A DNA stretch of 64,000 nt from Isoetes taiwanensis (Eukaryota; Streptophyta; Lycopodiopsida; Isoetales; Isoetaceae): positions 11,472,109 to 11,536,108 of the forward strand of contig JAJEKV010000004.1 in assembly GCA_021234155.1 (NCBI GenBank), given 5' to 3'. The position numbers were made by a program, and so were the translations under genes. Position 1 is the stretch's first letter, and each line of letters starts with the position of its first letter. The notes beneath the pieces were generated by a model, which saw only the letters and a list, made by a program, of their open reading frames with translations, was not told where the DNA came from and did no database searches. Of the stretch, positions 36,096 through 46,140 are shown one piece after another.

Positions 36096-37017
36096 TTATT
36101 CATGGCCAAGCCGATTGAACTCTTTCCAAGGAGACAAAGGATGAGTTATTGGGGAGAACCGTGAGGCGCATAATCTGAATTTGCCTGTTTGTAGCATGCA
36201 CTTCATTGTGTGGATTAATGATACTGTTCTAAATCTACCTGCATGATACAGAACGTAATGGAATGCCCGAGGCAAGAGGTTTTTGTTATCTAGCATGATC
36301 AGGTGCTTCACCTCACCTGCACTATACATTGCATACAATTCTTTACCCACAGCAATCCGATCTGCAGTTACGTTGTGCAGGTGCACCTTAAAGTGCATCT
36401 TGCCCATGTCTTTTAGGCAGTACCCGACAATGCCTTCAAAACAATGCAATTTGCTCCCACGGAGAGCCTTGCAGAGAATCATAGCACCTGGAGGCCTGTT
36501 TTGATTCCAACCCAGAAAGTTTTTTATTCTGACGTTGACACTAGCAGGAGTTTTTGCATCTAAGCGCATAACGACCTGCACATGTAAGTGGTCTAGAGAG
36601 GAGCCCCTCTCTAGAGCTACTACTCCCTCCCTGCAAATTTGCTTCCGAAATTCCACCATCCTTGTGTAGAGTGCCTGGGGCACATCGCAACCACCAAACA
36701 CAACTGTGACTGAAACATCCAAGAAGCATGTCTACAACTTCCTCTCCAGCACCCCCACCAATATCCGCTCCAACGCATTCTTCGATGATATTCGGGCTCT
36801 GTCTTCCCCTTCCTCTACCCCTTCCTCTCCCACGTCCACCACCTCAGCCTCTGCCAGAAGTCTGCACATACTCTTCCACCTCCTCTGCAACATGCGGCCC
36901 AACAGATTCTGTCACACAGTCTGCCAGCCCGAGTTTCTTCCCTCTTCCAGAAGCAGCATTGCTCCCTCCTCCTCTTCCCCTCTTCTTGCTCTTCTTAGCA
37001 CGACCCTGTATATTGAT
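36096..37017 (-). pseudogene. HUH endonuclease (Replitron-like Rep), right arm copy
   Basis: The frame 36722-36096 holds 208 codons with the same motifs as the left arm: DVSVTVVFGGCDV, DHLHVQVVM, and GYCLKDMGK with the candidate catalytic Tyr. Here the HUH core is uninterrupted. Upstream, to about 37017, a basic Gly/Arg-rich leader (RAKKSKKRGRGGG, later GRGRGRGRGR) is readable but contains a stop at about 36848 and a 5-nt deletion before the HUH frame, so the full protein is broken. The basic leader resembles a nuclear localisation or nucleic-acid-binding region. A LINE abuts the upstream end. Confidence 0.6.
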
Positions 37018-38640
37018 TTAATTTAATTTAATTTAATGTATTGATCAAGCCATTTAGGCCCCCAGGCCTCTATGGCAAAAAAGTACATAAGACAGTAACA
37101 ATAATAGCACTTAATCCATAGCGCCACCAATGTCAAAATTATTCATGAGAGTGAATAAAGCAATTATCTCATCTCTCTCTTTCCATATACTACACAGATA
37201 TGAGCTAAGAATATGTGCCGGAAGTTGTAGAAGCTCTTTCAACGAGGTAGCAGTAACTGCATAGTTTGCCCTTATGTGGTCATAAGCTGAGCATTCCAAA
37301 AAAGTATGCTGCTCAGTTTCTATTACAATATCAAAGCATCCCAAACATAATCTTTCATTGCGAGGAGTATTATTCCATCTGCCCGTTTCAATACATAGAT
37401 TATGAGATGACAGTCTTAACTGAGAGATCACCATGCGATTCTTGTGACTGATGTTTGCTATTAGGTAAGATTGCTCTTGATAGTCATCTAGATCATTTAT
37501 ATCAGCCAAGTAAAACCGCTTTTTGGTATCTTTTCCATCCTCCAATATCCACAACTTGCAGATTGCTTTCTTTGTCACAAATTCGTGAACTTCCTTAAAG
37601 TTCAATGAAGTCGGCCAAGTATCTTCACCAAGCCATCTAGCTGCCCACTTTCGGACATCAGCATACCAGCCCTTCCTATTAGATTGTTCCAATGCTTGCA
37701 AGGGGAACCTTGTTGAGTCCATGGATAGAATGCGATTTACATAAGTAATGGTTCTACATAGAGCTTCGGCTTCAAGAGGCAACAAACCTGCTTTTGCTAA
37801 TAACATACAATAAGGCGTTTGGATCTTCACCCCAAGTTCGCCAATTAGAAATCTTTTTTGTACCTGTTCAATATCATTCCATCCTTTTCGTGAGAGACCT
37901 GGTCCCCAAACCGGACTGCCATATAAAATCACCGCTCTCACTTGCACACCAAAGAGTAATTTTCTTAGCCTCCAATGATCAAGATTATTACTTCTGCATA
38001 AATGAATCATACTGTACAATGCCCGTAAACCACCTGAGGCACGTTTTTGTGCAGCTAGTGTCCATTTATAATTATCTGATATATCAATACCTAGGTATTT
38101 ATAACTAGAAACCCTTTCTATTGGTTCACCTCCTATATGGAAAACAACAGGATCTCGCCCTCCAATCACCATTGCTTTTGATTTCAGGACATTTATCTTC
38201 ATATTCTTCTCTACACAAAATGCATGCAGAACATCTAGATGTTGCTGTAAACCAGTGGCTGTTCTAGATATTAGCACTATATCATCAGCAAACAACAAGA
38301 GCTGTATCACATATTTACCAAGTTTTGCACCTACACCGCCTAATCGTGTCATCCAACCTTCTAGCTCATCAATGAATAAACCAAAAAGCGTCGGAGAGCA
38401 AGGGTATCCTTGCTTGACACCAATAGTATTAGCAACTCGATCTGTTCCTGTGAGTGGAAAAGAAAGTTCAATAAGAACCTGATTATATAGACATGATACA
38501 GCTTGTTTGAGTTCTGCCGGTACTTGAAGTATATCAAGCCTAGAAGCAAGATCCTTCCTATTTACTGTATCAAAAGCTTTGGCAAGATCGATAAATATTG
38601 ATATACTGTTAAGATTCATACATTACTCCTAGAATCCACA
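37018..38640 (-). mobile_element. LINE, 5'-truncated, with pentanucleotide 3' tail
   Basis: A minus-strand LINE fragment. The 3' end carries four TTAAA-type repeats (37018-37037), the kind of short tandem tail seen on RTE-like and related LINEs. The 5' end is cut inside the reverse transcriptase at about 38640, as usual for incomplete target-primed reverse transcription. No clear target duplication was found. It lies directly upstream of the right HUH copy. A second, decayed copy of the family is at 5610-6690. Confidence 0.8.
37111..38619 (-). CDS. LINE reverse transcriptase (N-truncated, 502 codons)
   Basis: It opens in the RT palm (FIDLAKAFDTVNR, first catalytic Asp), continues with GVKQGYPCSPTLFGLFIDEL and the catalytic LLLFADDIVLIS near residue 112, then thumb and a long C-terminal region (YKYLGIDI, later ILYGSPVWGP). 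It ends with the LINE zinc knuckle C-x2-C-x11-H-x4-C (CLGC to FLEC) near residue 435-455. The enzyme would copy LINE RNA at a nicked target. The endonuclease and the first RT motifs are missing. The ATG at 38619 is just the first Met after truncation and not a natural start. The open 1.5 kb indicates a fairly recent insertion. Confidence 0.85.
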   Translation of the reverse strand: MNLNSISIFIDLAKAFDTVNRKDLASRLDILQVPAELKQAVSCLYNQVLIELSFPLTGTDRVANTIGVKQGYPCSPTLFGLFIDELEGWMTRLGGVGAKLGKYVIQLLLFADDIVLISRTATGLQQHLDVLHAFCVEKNMKINVLKSKAMVIGGRDPVVFHIGGEPIERVSSYKYLGIDISDNYKWTLAAQKRASGGLRALYSMIHLCRSNNLDHWRLRKLLFGVQVRAVILYGSPVWGPGLSRKGWNDIEQVQKRFLIGELGVKIQTPYCMLLAKAGLLPLEAEALCRTITYVNRILSMDSTRFPLQALEQSNRKGWYADVRKWAARWLGEDTWPTSLNFKEVHEFVTKKAICKLWILEDGKDTKKRFYLADINDLDDYQEQSYLIANISHKNRMVISQLRLSSHNLCIETGRWNNTPRNERLCLGCFDIVIETEQHTFLECSAYDHIRANYAVTATSLKELLQLPAHILSSYLCSIWKERDEIIALFTLMNNFDIGGAMD

Positions 38641-39592
38641 TTTTGTTTATATAAAAATACAATAACTATTGTTATTTTAGAAAATTAATTCCTAACAAAA
38701 TCCTACAACACAGTCGACAACTTATAACATTTCCTCACCTTTGACTCCCCTTGATATTTAGACTCTACAACATTGGACTATCACCCAAAAACACAACTAC
38801 CAATCCCATTTAAAATATCTGACACACTTGTCAACACATATGCTATTTTTTTTTTTATTTTTTTTATTTTTTTTTTATAGAAGGCAAGGTGGTCTTCTAT
38901 CCTATATTATAATGTTTTGGCGTGTGTCCTGAACCACGCCCTAAAAATTTTGACGATCAGGATGTAATTTGCCTTAAACTTAGACGGTAAAGATCGACGC
39001 CCTTTTACTCACGAAATTTTTTCATGAGCCCGCTGAGTTCCAGAAGGCTCCTCCAGGTCTGTGCCTCTTCGTGAGGCAGGGAGATCGGAAGTAGGTAGCT
39101 ATACATCCAACAAAAATACGATTGCTACAAAGCTTTTGTTGAAGACGTAGGTGCAGTTGTCTCATGTCTCAGGTGTTGCCAATATCCATTTGAGATGATG
39201 GCTGGGTGAGCACGAAGCAGGCGGCTCTATTCACTTTTTCATTTCAGACGGCTCTATTTACTTTTCTTCTGGTGTACGCCATTCATGGTTTGTTTTTGTT
39301 CATGGTCACGGTTGCTTCTACTGACAAAGCTCTGGCGTGGCAGTTTGGGCAAGCTACAACCAGATTGGATTTGTATTGTGGCAAGGTAAAGTTCTTGCTT
39401 CTATGGCCAACTGCTTTAGATTTGTTTATTTTGATGGCTTTCATTTAGACACTGTCCCAAATACATCACATCAGCTTAACTTCTATTTTATAATCGTCAA
39501 TGATGTACTGATTCATTGTAGATCTGTTGTAGTATGGCGCAAGTTCATCAACTTTTTGGGTAATATTTTTGCCATATGATAAGCTGAAGGGC
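38641..39592. other. Non-coding, with T-rich tract
   Basis: A T-rich run at 38846-38877 (interrupted by single A) could be the poly(A) tail of a minus-strand retro-insert whose body I cannot identify. No gene supported. Confidence 0.4.
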
Positions 39593-40287
39593 ACTTCCCT
39601 ACCACATAGTCATTAAATTTTGCTGCAATAACTCTCGATTTGGTAAGATTTTTTTTCTGGCAGTTCAATGATTATATCCTGCATTGCAAACACCATTGGT
39701 TCTGTATTCTTCAGTCAATTGCCTCCTATTCTTCAATCTCATACATTTCTCTATTTGCACGAATGCTATGGAATTGATGATTTTGAGCAGATCATCTCAT
39801 GCGGCCATTTTGCAGGGCAGAAAGTTGCTTCATTGTGCAAGTGCAACGTGAGATGTGAGCTTATTTGGCAACAACTTTATCAGTCTTAATGTCATAGTGA
39901 TGTTTTTGTACCATCCATTGCTATGCGTTGATCCTCAGTAGTACCTGTTCACAGGAAAACACATAAAACAGAGATATTTACACACAGAACATGTCCAATG
40001 GAGATTGAGTGGCCCCTGAACATAAATAACAAGGAAGTCAAGTCTCTTTTAGAAGAACTATGTTATGATTCTATTGAGGCAAGTCTCAAGCAATTGGAGC
40101 AAGAACATGTACAGAAACACATCCCTGCCATATAGCCTTTAAATTTTGCTGCAATATCTGTTTATCTGGTAAGATTTCCCTCTGGCAGTTCGATGATTAT
40201 ATCCTGCATTGCAAACAACATTGGTTGTGTATCCTTCTGTCAATTTAACTCCTATTCTTCACTCTCATACTTTTCTCTATTTGCCCA
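39593..40287. repeat. Two direct copies of a 165-bp segment
   Basis: 39593-39758 and 40121-40287 share long blocks (AAATTTTGCTGCAATA, TGATTATATCCTGCATTGCA, CTCCTATTCTTCA). They are separated by about 360 bp of unrelated sequence. The function is unknown. No coding seen. Confidence 0.8.
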
Positions 40288-40588
40288 GATTATGCTAAAA
40301 ATAAAAAGGGCTTGGACGCATTAGAGTTTTAGGCACTTTGCACATATGGCAATCCGTAGAGCCTGCTTAGAAGGGACGCGAGCATTAAAGCAAGGAGGGC
40401 CAGAAACATTGTGGTTGCACTAAGTATACGCAGCTCCAGCCATGGTGCCCATGGAGCAACTCTACAAGCCAGTTCTTTACGGGCCCCAGATCTGAGCTTT
40501 GATACATTTTAACATACATTTTATTGGCGGTATTTATATTCCATTTGAACATGAACTGACGCAACATCATTCTACAGCGAGCTCTCGA

Positions 40589-40886
40589 GGTTTTCTCCTT
40601 CTTTCCACCCTTTCCTTGTTCTCCTTTTTCCCTTACCTTTTTCTCCTTTTCCCGCCCTTTCATTCTTCCCTTTTTTCCCACCCTTTCGTTTCCCCTTTTT
40701 CCTTTTCCTTTCTCTTTCCCCTTTCTTTTTCTTTCTTTTTTTCATTTTTTCCATGCCACTTTTCCCTTCTCTTTTTCCTTTTTTTTTGCTATTTTCCTCT
40801 TGCCCTTTTTCCCTTTCTCTTTTTCCCTTTTACTTGTCCCTTTCCTCCCTTTTCCTTTTCTTCCTTTTCCTTTCCTTTTCCCCTTA
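40589..40886. repeat. Polypyrimidine tract, about 300 bp
   Basis: Almost pure C/T on the plus strand (blocks of CCCTTTT and TTTCCTTT). Such mirror-like homopyrimidine tracts can form triplex DNA. Open frames across it on either strand are composition artefacts. Confidence 0.9.
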
Positions 40887-41148
40887 AGAGATGAAATCAT
40901 GACCAATCACGGTAGTGGAAAGTCGTGCGGAAAATCTCAGCCTTCAGATTCAATCAGATTGTCTTAACCATTCAAATTATTGATCCAAATCCAATACGGT
41001 AGATCATTATTATGATATAAGATAAGATTATTTTTATTACTTTCATGTATTAAATATTAAAGATTGCAAATTTACAGGAAATACGAGAGACCTCACAACT
41101 GCAGAAAAGAATGCTGGCATACGTGACAGTCCTTCTGTATTACAAAGC

Positions 41149-41696
41149 ATGAAGCACCTTAAATCATCTATGAAGCTCCTAGTTTTTGAGCTAGAGGGAG
41201 TTCTGTGCAAATTGTTTGAGAAAGGTTTTGAACCATTATCAACCAACATCCAAGATGAGGCAGCGGCAAAACCTCCTGACGACACGAAGATAGTAGTTAT
41301 GCACTCAAGGGCAATAGAGTTTCTAGAATGGTATGTGGAGTTCTTTAAGGCTACAATTTGGACAACCTTCAATAGCACTGCTCTGAATTTGATCATGAAG
41401 CATATATTTCCAAGAGGTCTAAAGGAGAAACTTGTTTTCATTTGGTGTTCAGACATATGCATAAACACATCATTCAAAATGCACAAAAAAATTATTTGGT
41501 TGAACGATTCAAGCAAGGTCTACTAGGATTCTACATATAGAGGTATTTGGTCTGAATATAAGACGCGATTATTACACTATCATGGTTACAAAAAATGCTT
41601 CAGGAACAATAGTAATACCAAATAGCTACTTGTCGTCTCATCAAGAAGATGATTTCTTTCTTGAGCAATTAAGACCTTGGTTAGAACGTCTATGAA
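41149..41696 (+). pseudogene. NIF/FCP1-like phosphatase domain remnant
   Basis: The frame 41149-41526 reads KLLVFELEGVLC, then VVMHSRAIEFLEWYVEFF and IWTTFNSTALN, the pattern of the NLI-interacting-factor (FCP1/SCP-type HAD phosphatase) domain. The catalytic DxDxT/V motif is degenerate (FELEGVL), so dephosphorylation of proteins such as RNA polymerase II CTD is unlikely. After a stop at 41524 the domain end is visible in another frame (GTIVIPNSYLSSHQEDD, then FLEQLRPWLERL at about 41594-41696). A frameshift or an unspliced intron could explain this. I favour a pseudogene. Confidence 0.6.
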
Positions 41697-43398
41697 AAGT
41701 TGAGAATAGGAAAGATTATGTACTTCAGAAGAAATTAACAAACCTCTTGGATAAGGATTCCAAGCATGCTGAATCTACATTCTACACAAAATCAATACTA
41801 GGACAACAAAGGTCAAACCTAGAATTCGAGAAGTAATTTTTTATAGTAGGATTCTGGAAGTTGATTTTTAAGTTATCTAAGAGCAAAAAGATGTACCTGG
41901 ATGCCTTCTTACAAGTGCATGCAATAGAAAAAGGATTTTGAACAAGTTTACTTTGGGAACATAGAGAATTCTTGAAACACTTTTTGGGTAATAATCCTCA
42001 ATCAGGTGGTCTTTGCACTTTTAGGTAGTTAACTTTTTGTAGAAGTGCCTAAAATTTTAGACCATTTGGATCGAACTGATTGGGTAACCTAGAACCCAAG
42101 AGGTATTTTAGTGGGAGCACAGATGGTATTCCTTGAGCTTTGAAAAAGGAAAGTGGTCCATTTATGGCCTTCATACAAGTGCATGCAATAGATTTTGAAC
42201 AAAAGTTTTATGAATCTTCTAGATCTAAAATAACCTATTACCAAGATCAGTTCTTATTGAAGATTTTACTTTCAGATAATTAGAATGGAATTGCAGAAAA
42301 GAGCTTACAATAATAGAGTTAGTTACAAAACATATTATATTACATACTTGGTTACAAAACGCATTTTAATAGAAGAAGTTTAACCCTTTCAAACAATAAG
42401 TAGATATATTTGATTACAAAAGACTTTTTGGCAAGGGAAATTTAACCTTTTTAAACAAAACTAAGTAGACAGTAGAAATCAATGCCCTGTTAACAAAAAG
42501 TAGAAGTAGATAACTTACACATGTAGAGGTAGACATTTTCATACACCAGAGGCAGTAATCTTAAGCAATTCCCTGTGCAATCTTAGGCAAGTTGCAATAA
42601 AAGCACCCATGCTTTCGAATTTGTGTTGGATTGAGCATGTTTCTGGCATTTACAGCATTACACATGCCTCCTCACTTTGCATGAAGTGTCGTCTTGCATG
42701 TACAAACATAAGTACAACCAGGACCATGCTTTTCGTCCAGTGGACCGCTAAAAACAAAATGTCATCAATTTTCTATAATCCTACAGTTTTCTTCTAGAAC
42801 TTAAATATGTTGTGTCTTTATCGAGGTGCATTTACCTCGAATAGGAAAAGAACCAATGATCTTCCCATTGTCCTCCCAAAGATGTAGTCCGAGTAGTGGC
42901 ATTTGCTGGCAACTTTTACAAACATAATCTTGTGTGTCATTGGGGTTGAAACAACCATTAACCCGCATGCTCAAGTACTTAACAGATTATGTCTTTCGAG
43001 TTCTTGGGTCATTTTGACATTTATAAGTTCAGTAGTAGCCTCTTTGCTCAAAGACCGTCTTGGTTCACAAGTGCAATCACCTCGTTCTTTCTGATTGAAA
43101 TACATCTGAAACGAGCAATAAATAGAAATCAGCAAGTTGTTGGCTTAGGTCAGAAACTCTTCCAAGCAGCTCACCCAAACCATGGCTGAAAATGTTGCCC
43201 TCCAGAGATACCAAGAGACAACAACTGTAATCAGTATGACCGGTCCTTGCCATGAATATTTCATGGAGTAATTCATGCTATGCCTTTATATACTTCAGTA
43301 TCTTAGTGCTCTAGTCCCTGTTTGTAACCATGCACTCTTTGCACATCAGTTATATTATCTGCGTCTTATATAATTTCTTTCAACCACAATATCATCCT
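41697..43398. other. Non-coding stretch
   Basis: No gene supported. A segment of about 45 bp around ACAAGTGCATGCAATAGA occurs at about 41905-41950 and 42172-42212. Between here and the small minus-strand frame at 43707 no polypurine tract or second family-T LTR was found, so the H3-bearing retroelement has no visible left end. Confidence 0.45.
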
Positions 43399-43707
43399 CT
43401 ATAGGACCATGTAATCTGGCAACCTCTGAGCTTTATTGGTCAGATATTTGGCAATGTTGGGGACATCACCTAAGGCTGCTTGAAGGGACTGCCTGGGGAC
43501 AAAATATCCAGTGCAAGGGGGAAGCTGTACTAGGGACGGTCCTATCCTAGCTTGGAATTCAGTCATAACTTCCCTGTAAGCTGGGGTTGCTTGCAATGTG
43601 GCTTGGACATCTATCTCTTTTTGGAAAACCTAAAAAATTGCATTGATGTCTGCCTCAGTTACATGGGCACTGGCGCTGTACCATCGCCTAAAATCAGCAG
43701 TTGCCAT
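43399..43707 (-). pseudogene. Small open region downstream of the H3-like gene, one in-frame stop
   Basis: 103 codons from the ATG at 43707 to the stop at 43399, interrupted only by TAG at 43632-43630. It reads MATADFRRWYSASAHVTEAD, then YREVMTEFQARIGPSL and YLTNKAQRLPDYMVL. No family recognised. It lies on the same strand as the H3-like gene, about 730 nt downstream of its stop, and may be the next coding segment of the same element. Confidence 0.35.
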
Positions 43708-44020
43708 GGAGCTTGAGTGAGTTGGGATGTCAAACAGTTGCTGAAGCGCCTAAAGGAGTTGAAAAATCGCCTAAGTGTCAGGAGCAGATCTGTAGGATGC
43801 TAAGTGAGAAATGAGGGCCTATTTATAGACAAAGGGAAAAACCCTAATTTTTGGATAGCTTGAAACAATCTTAGTGTTGGGCAATTCTTACCTATCTTGA
43901 GGTCAAAATGAGGATTGGAAAGCTACTTTGAGGTTTTGTGCATGAATAGGATGGTCTAATGAACCTATTGCAACAATCTAAAGGTCAATTGGGTGTTGGA
44001 TGGAAGAGAAAATGCTAGAA

Positions 44021-44089
44021 GGTCTCACACGATGCGCCTGGGGCTTGATCTAAATTTTAGGTTTGGCTTCTGGCACATGGTGTGAGACA
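44021..44089. repeat. Hairpin repeat copy A
   Basis: About 69 nt with complementary ends (GTCTCACAC and GTGTGAGAC) and an internal ATGCGCC with degenerate partner GGCACAT. The centre has CTAAATTTTAG. It lies 3' of the H3-like gene on that gene's strand. Confidence 0.85.
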
Positions 44090-44223
44090 TTTGGCCTATC
44101 TTGGTCAATACTTGTCCAATCTGGGTGAACTAAGGGTCAAATCATGCTAGTCTCATCGAGTTAGGCAAGATTGACTCCTTACTTGGTCGATTTGGAGGTG
44201 TTTTGGTCTAGCTTAGATATGAA

Positions 44224-44292
44224 GGTCTCTCACGATGCGCCCAGGGTTCGACCTAAATTTTAGGTTTGGCCTTTGGCGCATTGTGTGAGACA
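44224..44292. repeat. Hairpin repeat copy B
   Basis: Same repeat: GGTCTCTCACGATGCGCCCA, then a centre with ACCTAAATTTTAGGT, then GGCGCATTGTGTGAGACA. It starts 203 bp from copy A and lies 142 nt beyond the stop codon of the H3-like gene (44434 side). Confidence 0.85.
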
Positions 44293-44433
44293 TTCCTCAC
44301 TAATTGCTCTAAATATGTCCAATTTGACTGAAACAAAAGCCATTACTTGCTAATTCAACTTAGTTAAGTACATTTATACACATAATCTACTAAAAAACAC
44401 TTTGTATTAAACAAAATTTTATCATTTACAAAA

Positions 44434-45717
44434 TTAATAAGGCTCTCCTTTGATATGACTGGCCAAGTGCATATCTTTCTTCATTAAGGTTAGCCTTTTT
44501 TCGTGTACCGTGCATGCTGTTGCATCTTCAAAATGCTGCACGAGTTTCTGTTCCGCTGCTTCTTGTAGGGCTAGCAGCATCTCACCTGTTACCCTCATGC
44601 TGGTGTCGTACCCTTGCACGACTTCCTTTATGAGCCTGGCGAAGGGAGCACGGGGGATAAGGAAGCCGAAACTCCTCTGGAAGTGCCGGATCTCCCTTAT
44701 TGCTCGATTTAGCTTCGACTGGGCTTTCCTCTTCGGCGGCTTCTTTGGAGGTTTGGGCTTCTCTGGCGGCGATTTTAGGGTCTGCTTCTTCGATGGCCGT
44801 CCACCTGCAACACATGTGACCTTATTCTCCTGGTAATAGGAGTTGTAGGCCTCCCATTTCGTCATGTACTGCTGATGCTCCTTCAGCTTCTTCTGATAGA
44901 CCCGGATAGGGTCTATCACGTATGACTTCCGAGCAGGTCGCGGCTTCTTTTCCGAGTCCTTATCCCAAGTCGGGTAAGGCGGGGGCGCCTGTACTTCCTG
45001 ATTCTGCTCTCCCTCCTCTTGGGCTGGCGGGTCTTCTCCTGCTGGCTTGGAGGGGCTCCCTACTTCCAAGTTTGGGTTGAAGTCGTCATCATTAGAATCA
45101 TCAGAGGAAGCTGGCTGGTCGGCTGGCCGTTCCCTAATGACTACCTTGATGTTTGGCGTCTTCTTCAACTTCCTCTTGGGCTCCATGTGTTTGCCCTTCT
45201 TCTTCTTATTTTCCTCGGCCTCCTTGGCCTCCTTCTCCTCCCTCTTCCTCTTATTCTCCGCCTTTTTCTTCGCTCGGCGCCGCTCTTTTGCTTCGTGCAT
45301 CCGGATCCATGCCTCGAGCTGCTCCTCCTCGGTCGGCTCGGGGTTTGGCTCCCTCTGCTCTTCATGTACCTCGGCGTTCTGCTCCTGCTGCACCTTTTGT
45401 TGCTTCTCCCTCTCCATCTGCTTGAGGACTCTCTGGATTTGGTCGTCTCCTTCTTCCTCAAGCACTTCGGTTGCGGCATCCGAGTGCACCTCCTCTTCGT
45501 CCTCCCGCTGGTCTACCTCCTGGTCGATGATGTTGGCGGGGTCATCTTGTGCTCCCTGCTGGGATCCTTCTGCTTGGTGCTCCTCTGACTTTGTCCCGTC
45601 ACTCGATGAAGGTTGGCCTCCTTTGGCAAGAAGACATTCCCGAAGCATCTGCTGAAGTTGGGCGCTGGCGGTTTCGTCTCCTCGAGGAACCCTAGCAGTC
45701 TGTTTGGTTCTCGCCAT
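44434..45717 (-). CDS. Long histone H3-like protein (427 aa) in an LTR retroelement
   Basis: The ATG at 45717 is followed by ARTKQTAR, identical to residues 1-8 of canonical H3 (R2, K4 and R8 kept, but V-P replaces K9-S10). Residues about 10-335 are a linker: acidic Gln/Glu/Asp-rich, then Lys/Glu/Arg-rich likely coiled coil (about 125-190), a Ser/Asp patch, and a Pro/Lys segment with GGRPSKK (AT-hook-like). Residues 339-427 align with the H3 core without gaps, roughly 45 percent identical: AIREIRHFQRS, PFARLIKEV, LLALQEAAE, FEDATACTVHEKRLTLMKKD. LLALQEAAE recalls CENH3, but loop 1 has the canonical H3 length. The frame has no interruption and is GC-richer than its surroundings. It lies about 690 nt inside LTR and PBS on the sense strand of the element, in the place of gag. 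Incorporation into nucleosomes or targeting of chromatin is inference only. Confidence 0.85.
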   Translation of the reverse strand: MARTKQTARVPRGDETASAQLQQMLRECLLAKGGQPSSSDGTKSEEHQAEGSQQGAQDDPANIIDQEVDQREDEEEVHSDAATEVLEEEGDDQIQRVLKQMEREKQQKVQQEQNAEVHEEQREPNPEPTEEEQLEAWIRMHEAKERRRAKKKAENKRKREEKEAKEAEENKKKKGKHMEPKRKLKKTPNIKVVIRERPADQPASSDDSNDDDFNPNLEVGSPSKPAGEDPPAQEEGEQNQEVQAPPPYPTWDKDSEKKPRPARKSYVIDPIRVYQKKLKEHQQYMTKWEAYNSYYQENKVTCVAGGRPSKKQTLKSPPEKPKPPKKPPKRKAQSKLNRAIREIRHFQRSFGFLIPRAPFARLIKEVVQGYDTSMRVTGEMLLALQEAAEQKLVQHFEDATACTVHEKRLTLMKKDMHLASHIKGEPY

Positions 45718-45927
45718 GTCTTACGGTTCGCCGATCGGAGGTCGGGCGCCCAAAAATCGCCTCGAAGTGGGGAGCTGGCCTCTAGACGTGAAGTCTGCAA
45801 ATGGGAGGGGTTTGGGTCTATTTATAACATGGCCAATTTTTAGGTCAACTACCAAGTTGCTCATTTTCATGAGTCAAGGCACATATTGACTTAAAACATA
45901 TACTTATTTCAGAGTTTTCTAAGTACT

Positions 45928-45996
45928 GGTCTCACATCATGCGTTGGAGGCCCGAACTAATAATTAGATCAAGCTTCTGGCGCATGGTGTGAGACA
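45928..45996. repeat. Hairpin repeat copy C
   Basis: GGTCTCACATCATGCG at the left and GGCGCATGGTGTGAGACA at the right, with a more diverged middle. It lies about 210 nt upstream of the H3-like start codon on that gene's strand. Confidence 0.8.
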
Positions 45997-46140
45997 TTGT
46001 GCATTTTTGACTAAATTATGTAACTTCTAGGCATATTCCTAGGGATGTAATATACAAATCTAGCAAATTCTTACCTTAAAACTCGATCTAGCATGTTATC
46101 TTATTAAAATTCATCAAGTATTAAGGTGATTATGGCCTAA

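Larger units (their letters stand above)
33281..36768. repeat. Long inverted repeat, arms about 1.7 kb, 30-nt spacer
   Basis: The left arm 33281-34970 and right arm 35001-36768 are reverse complements, about 90 percent alike by eye with small indels. They are separated by 30 nt (34971-35000). Each arm carries one copy of an HUH-type Rep gene and a downstream basic/acidic open region, arranged tail to tail. The right copy extends further 5' (to about 37017) than the left. It could arise from inverted insertion of two elements or from fold-back duplication. Confidence 0.9.

Noticed and set aside
40572-40894. Lys/Arg/Glu-rich or Phe/Pro/Ser-rich frames on both strands
   Set aside because: Composition artefacts of the polypyrimidine tract.
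44021-44292. Hairpin repeats as tRNA-like or CRISPR repeats
   Set aside because: The arms and loop do not fit a tRNA cloverleaf, and there are only two copies per cluster with unlike spacers in a plant genome.
44510-45655. Long plus-strand frames opposite the H3-like gene
   Set aside because: They are antisense shadows of a GC-rich coding sequence, rich in Leu/Ser/Arg with no domain.
44434-45717. Assignment of the H3-like protein as the centromeric histone CENH3
   Set aside because: LLALQEAAE is CENH3-like, but loop 1 has canonical H3 length, the tail is canonical ARTKQTAR, and the gene lies inside a retroelement. Left as H3-like.
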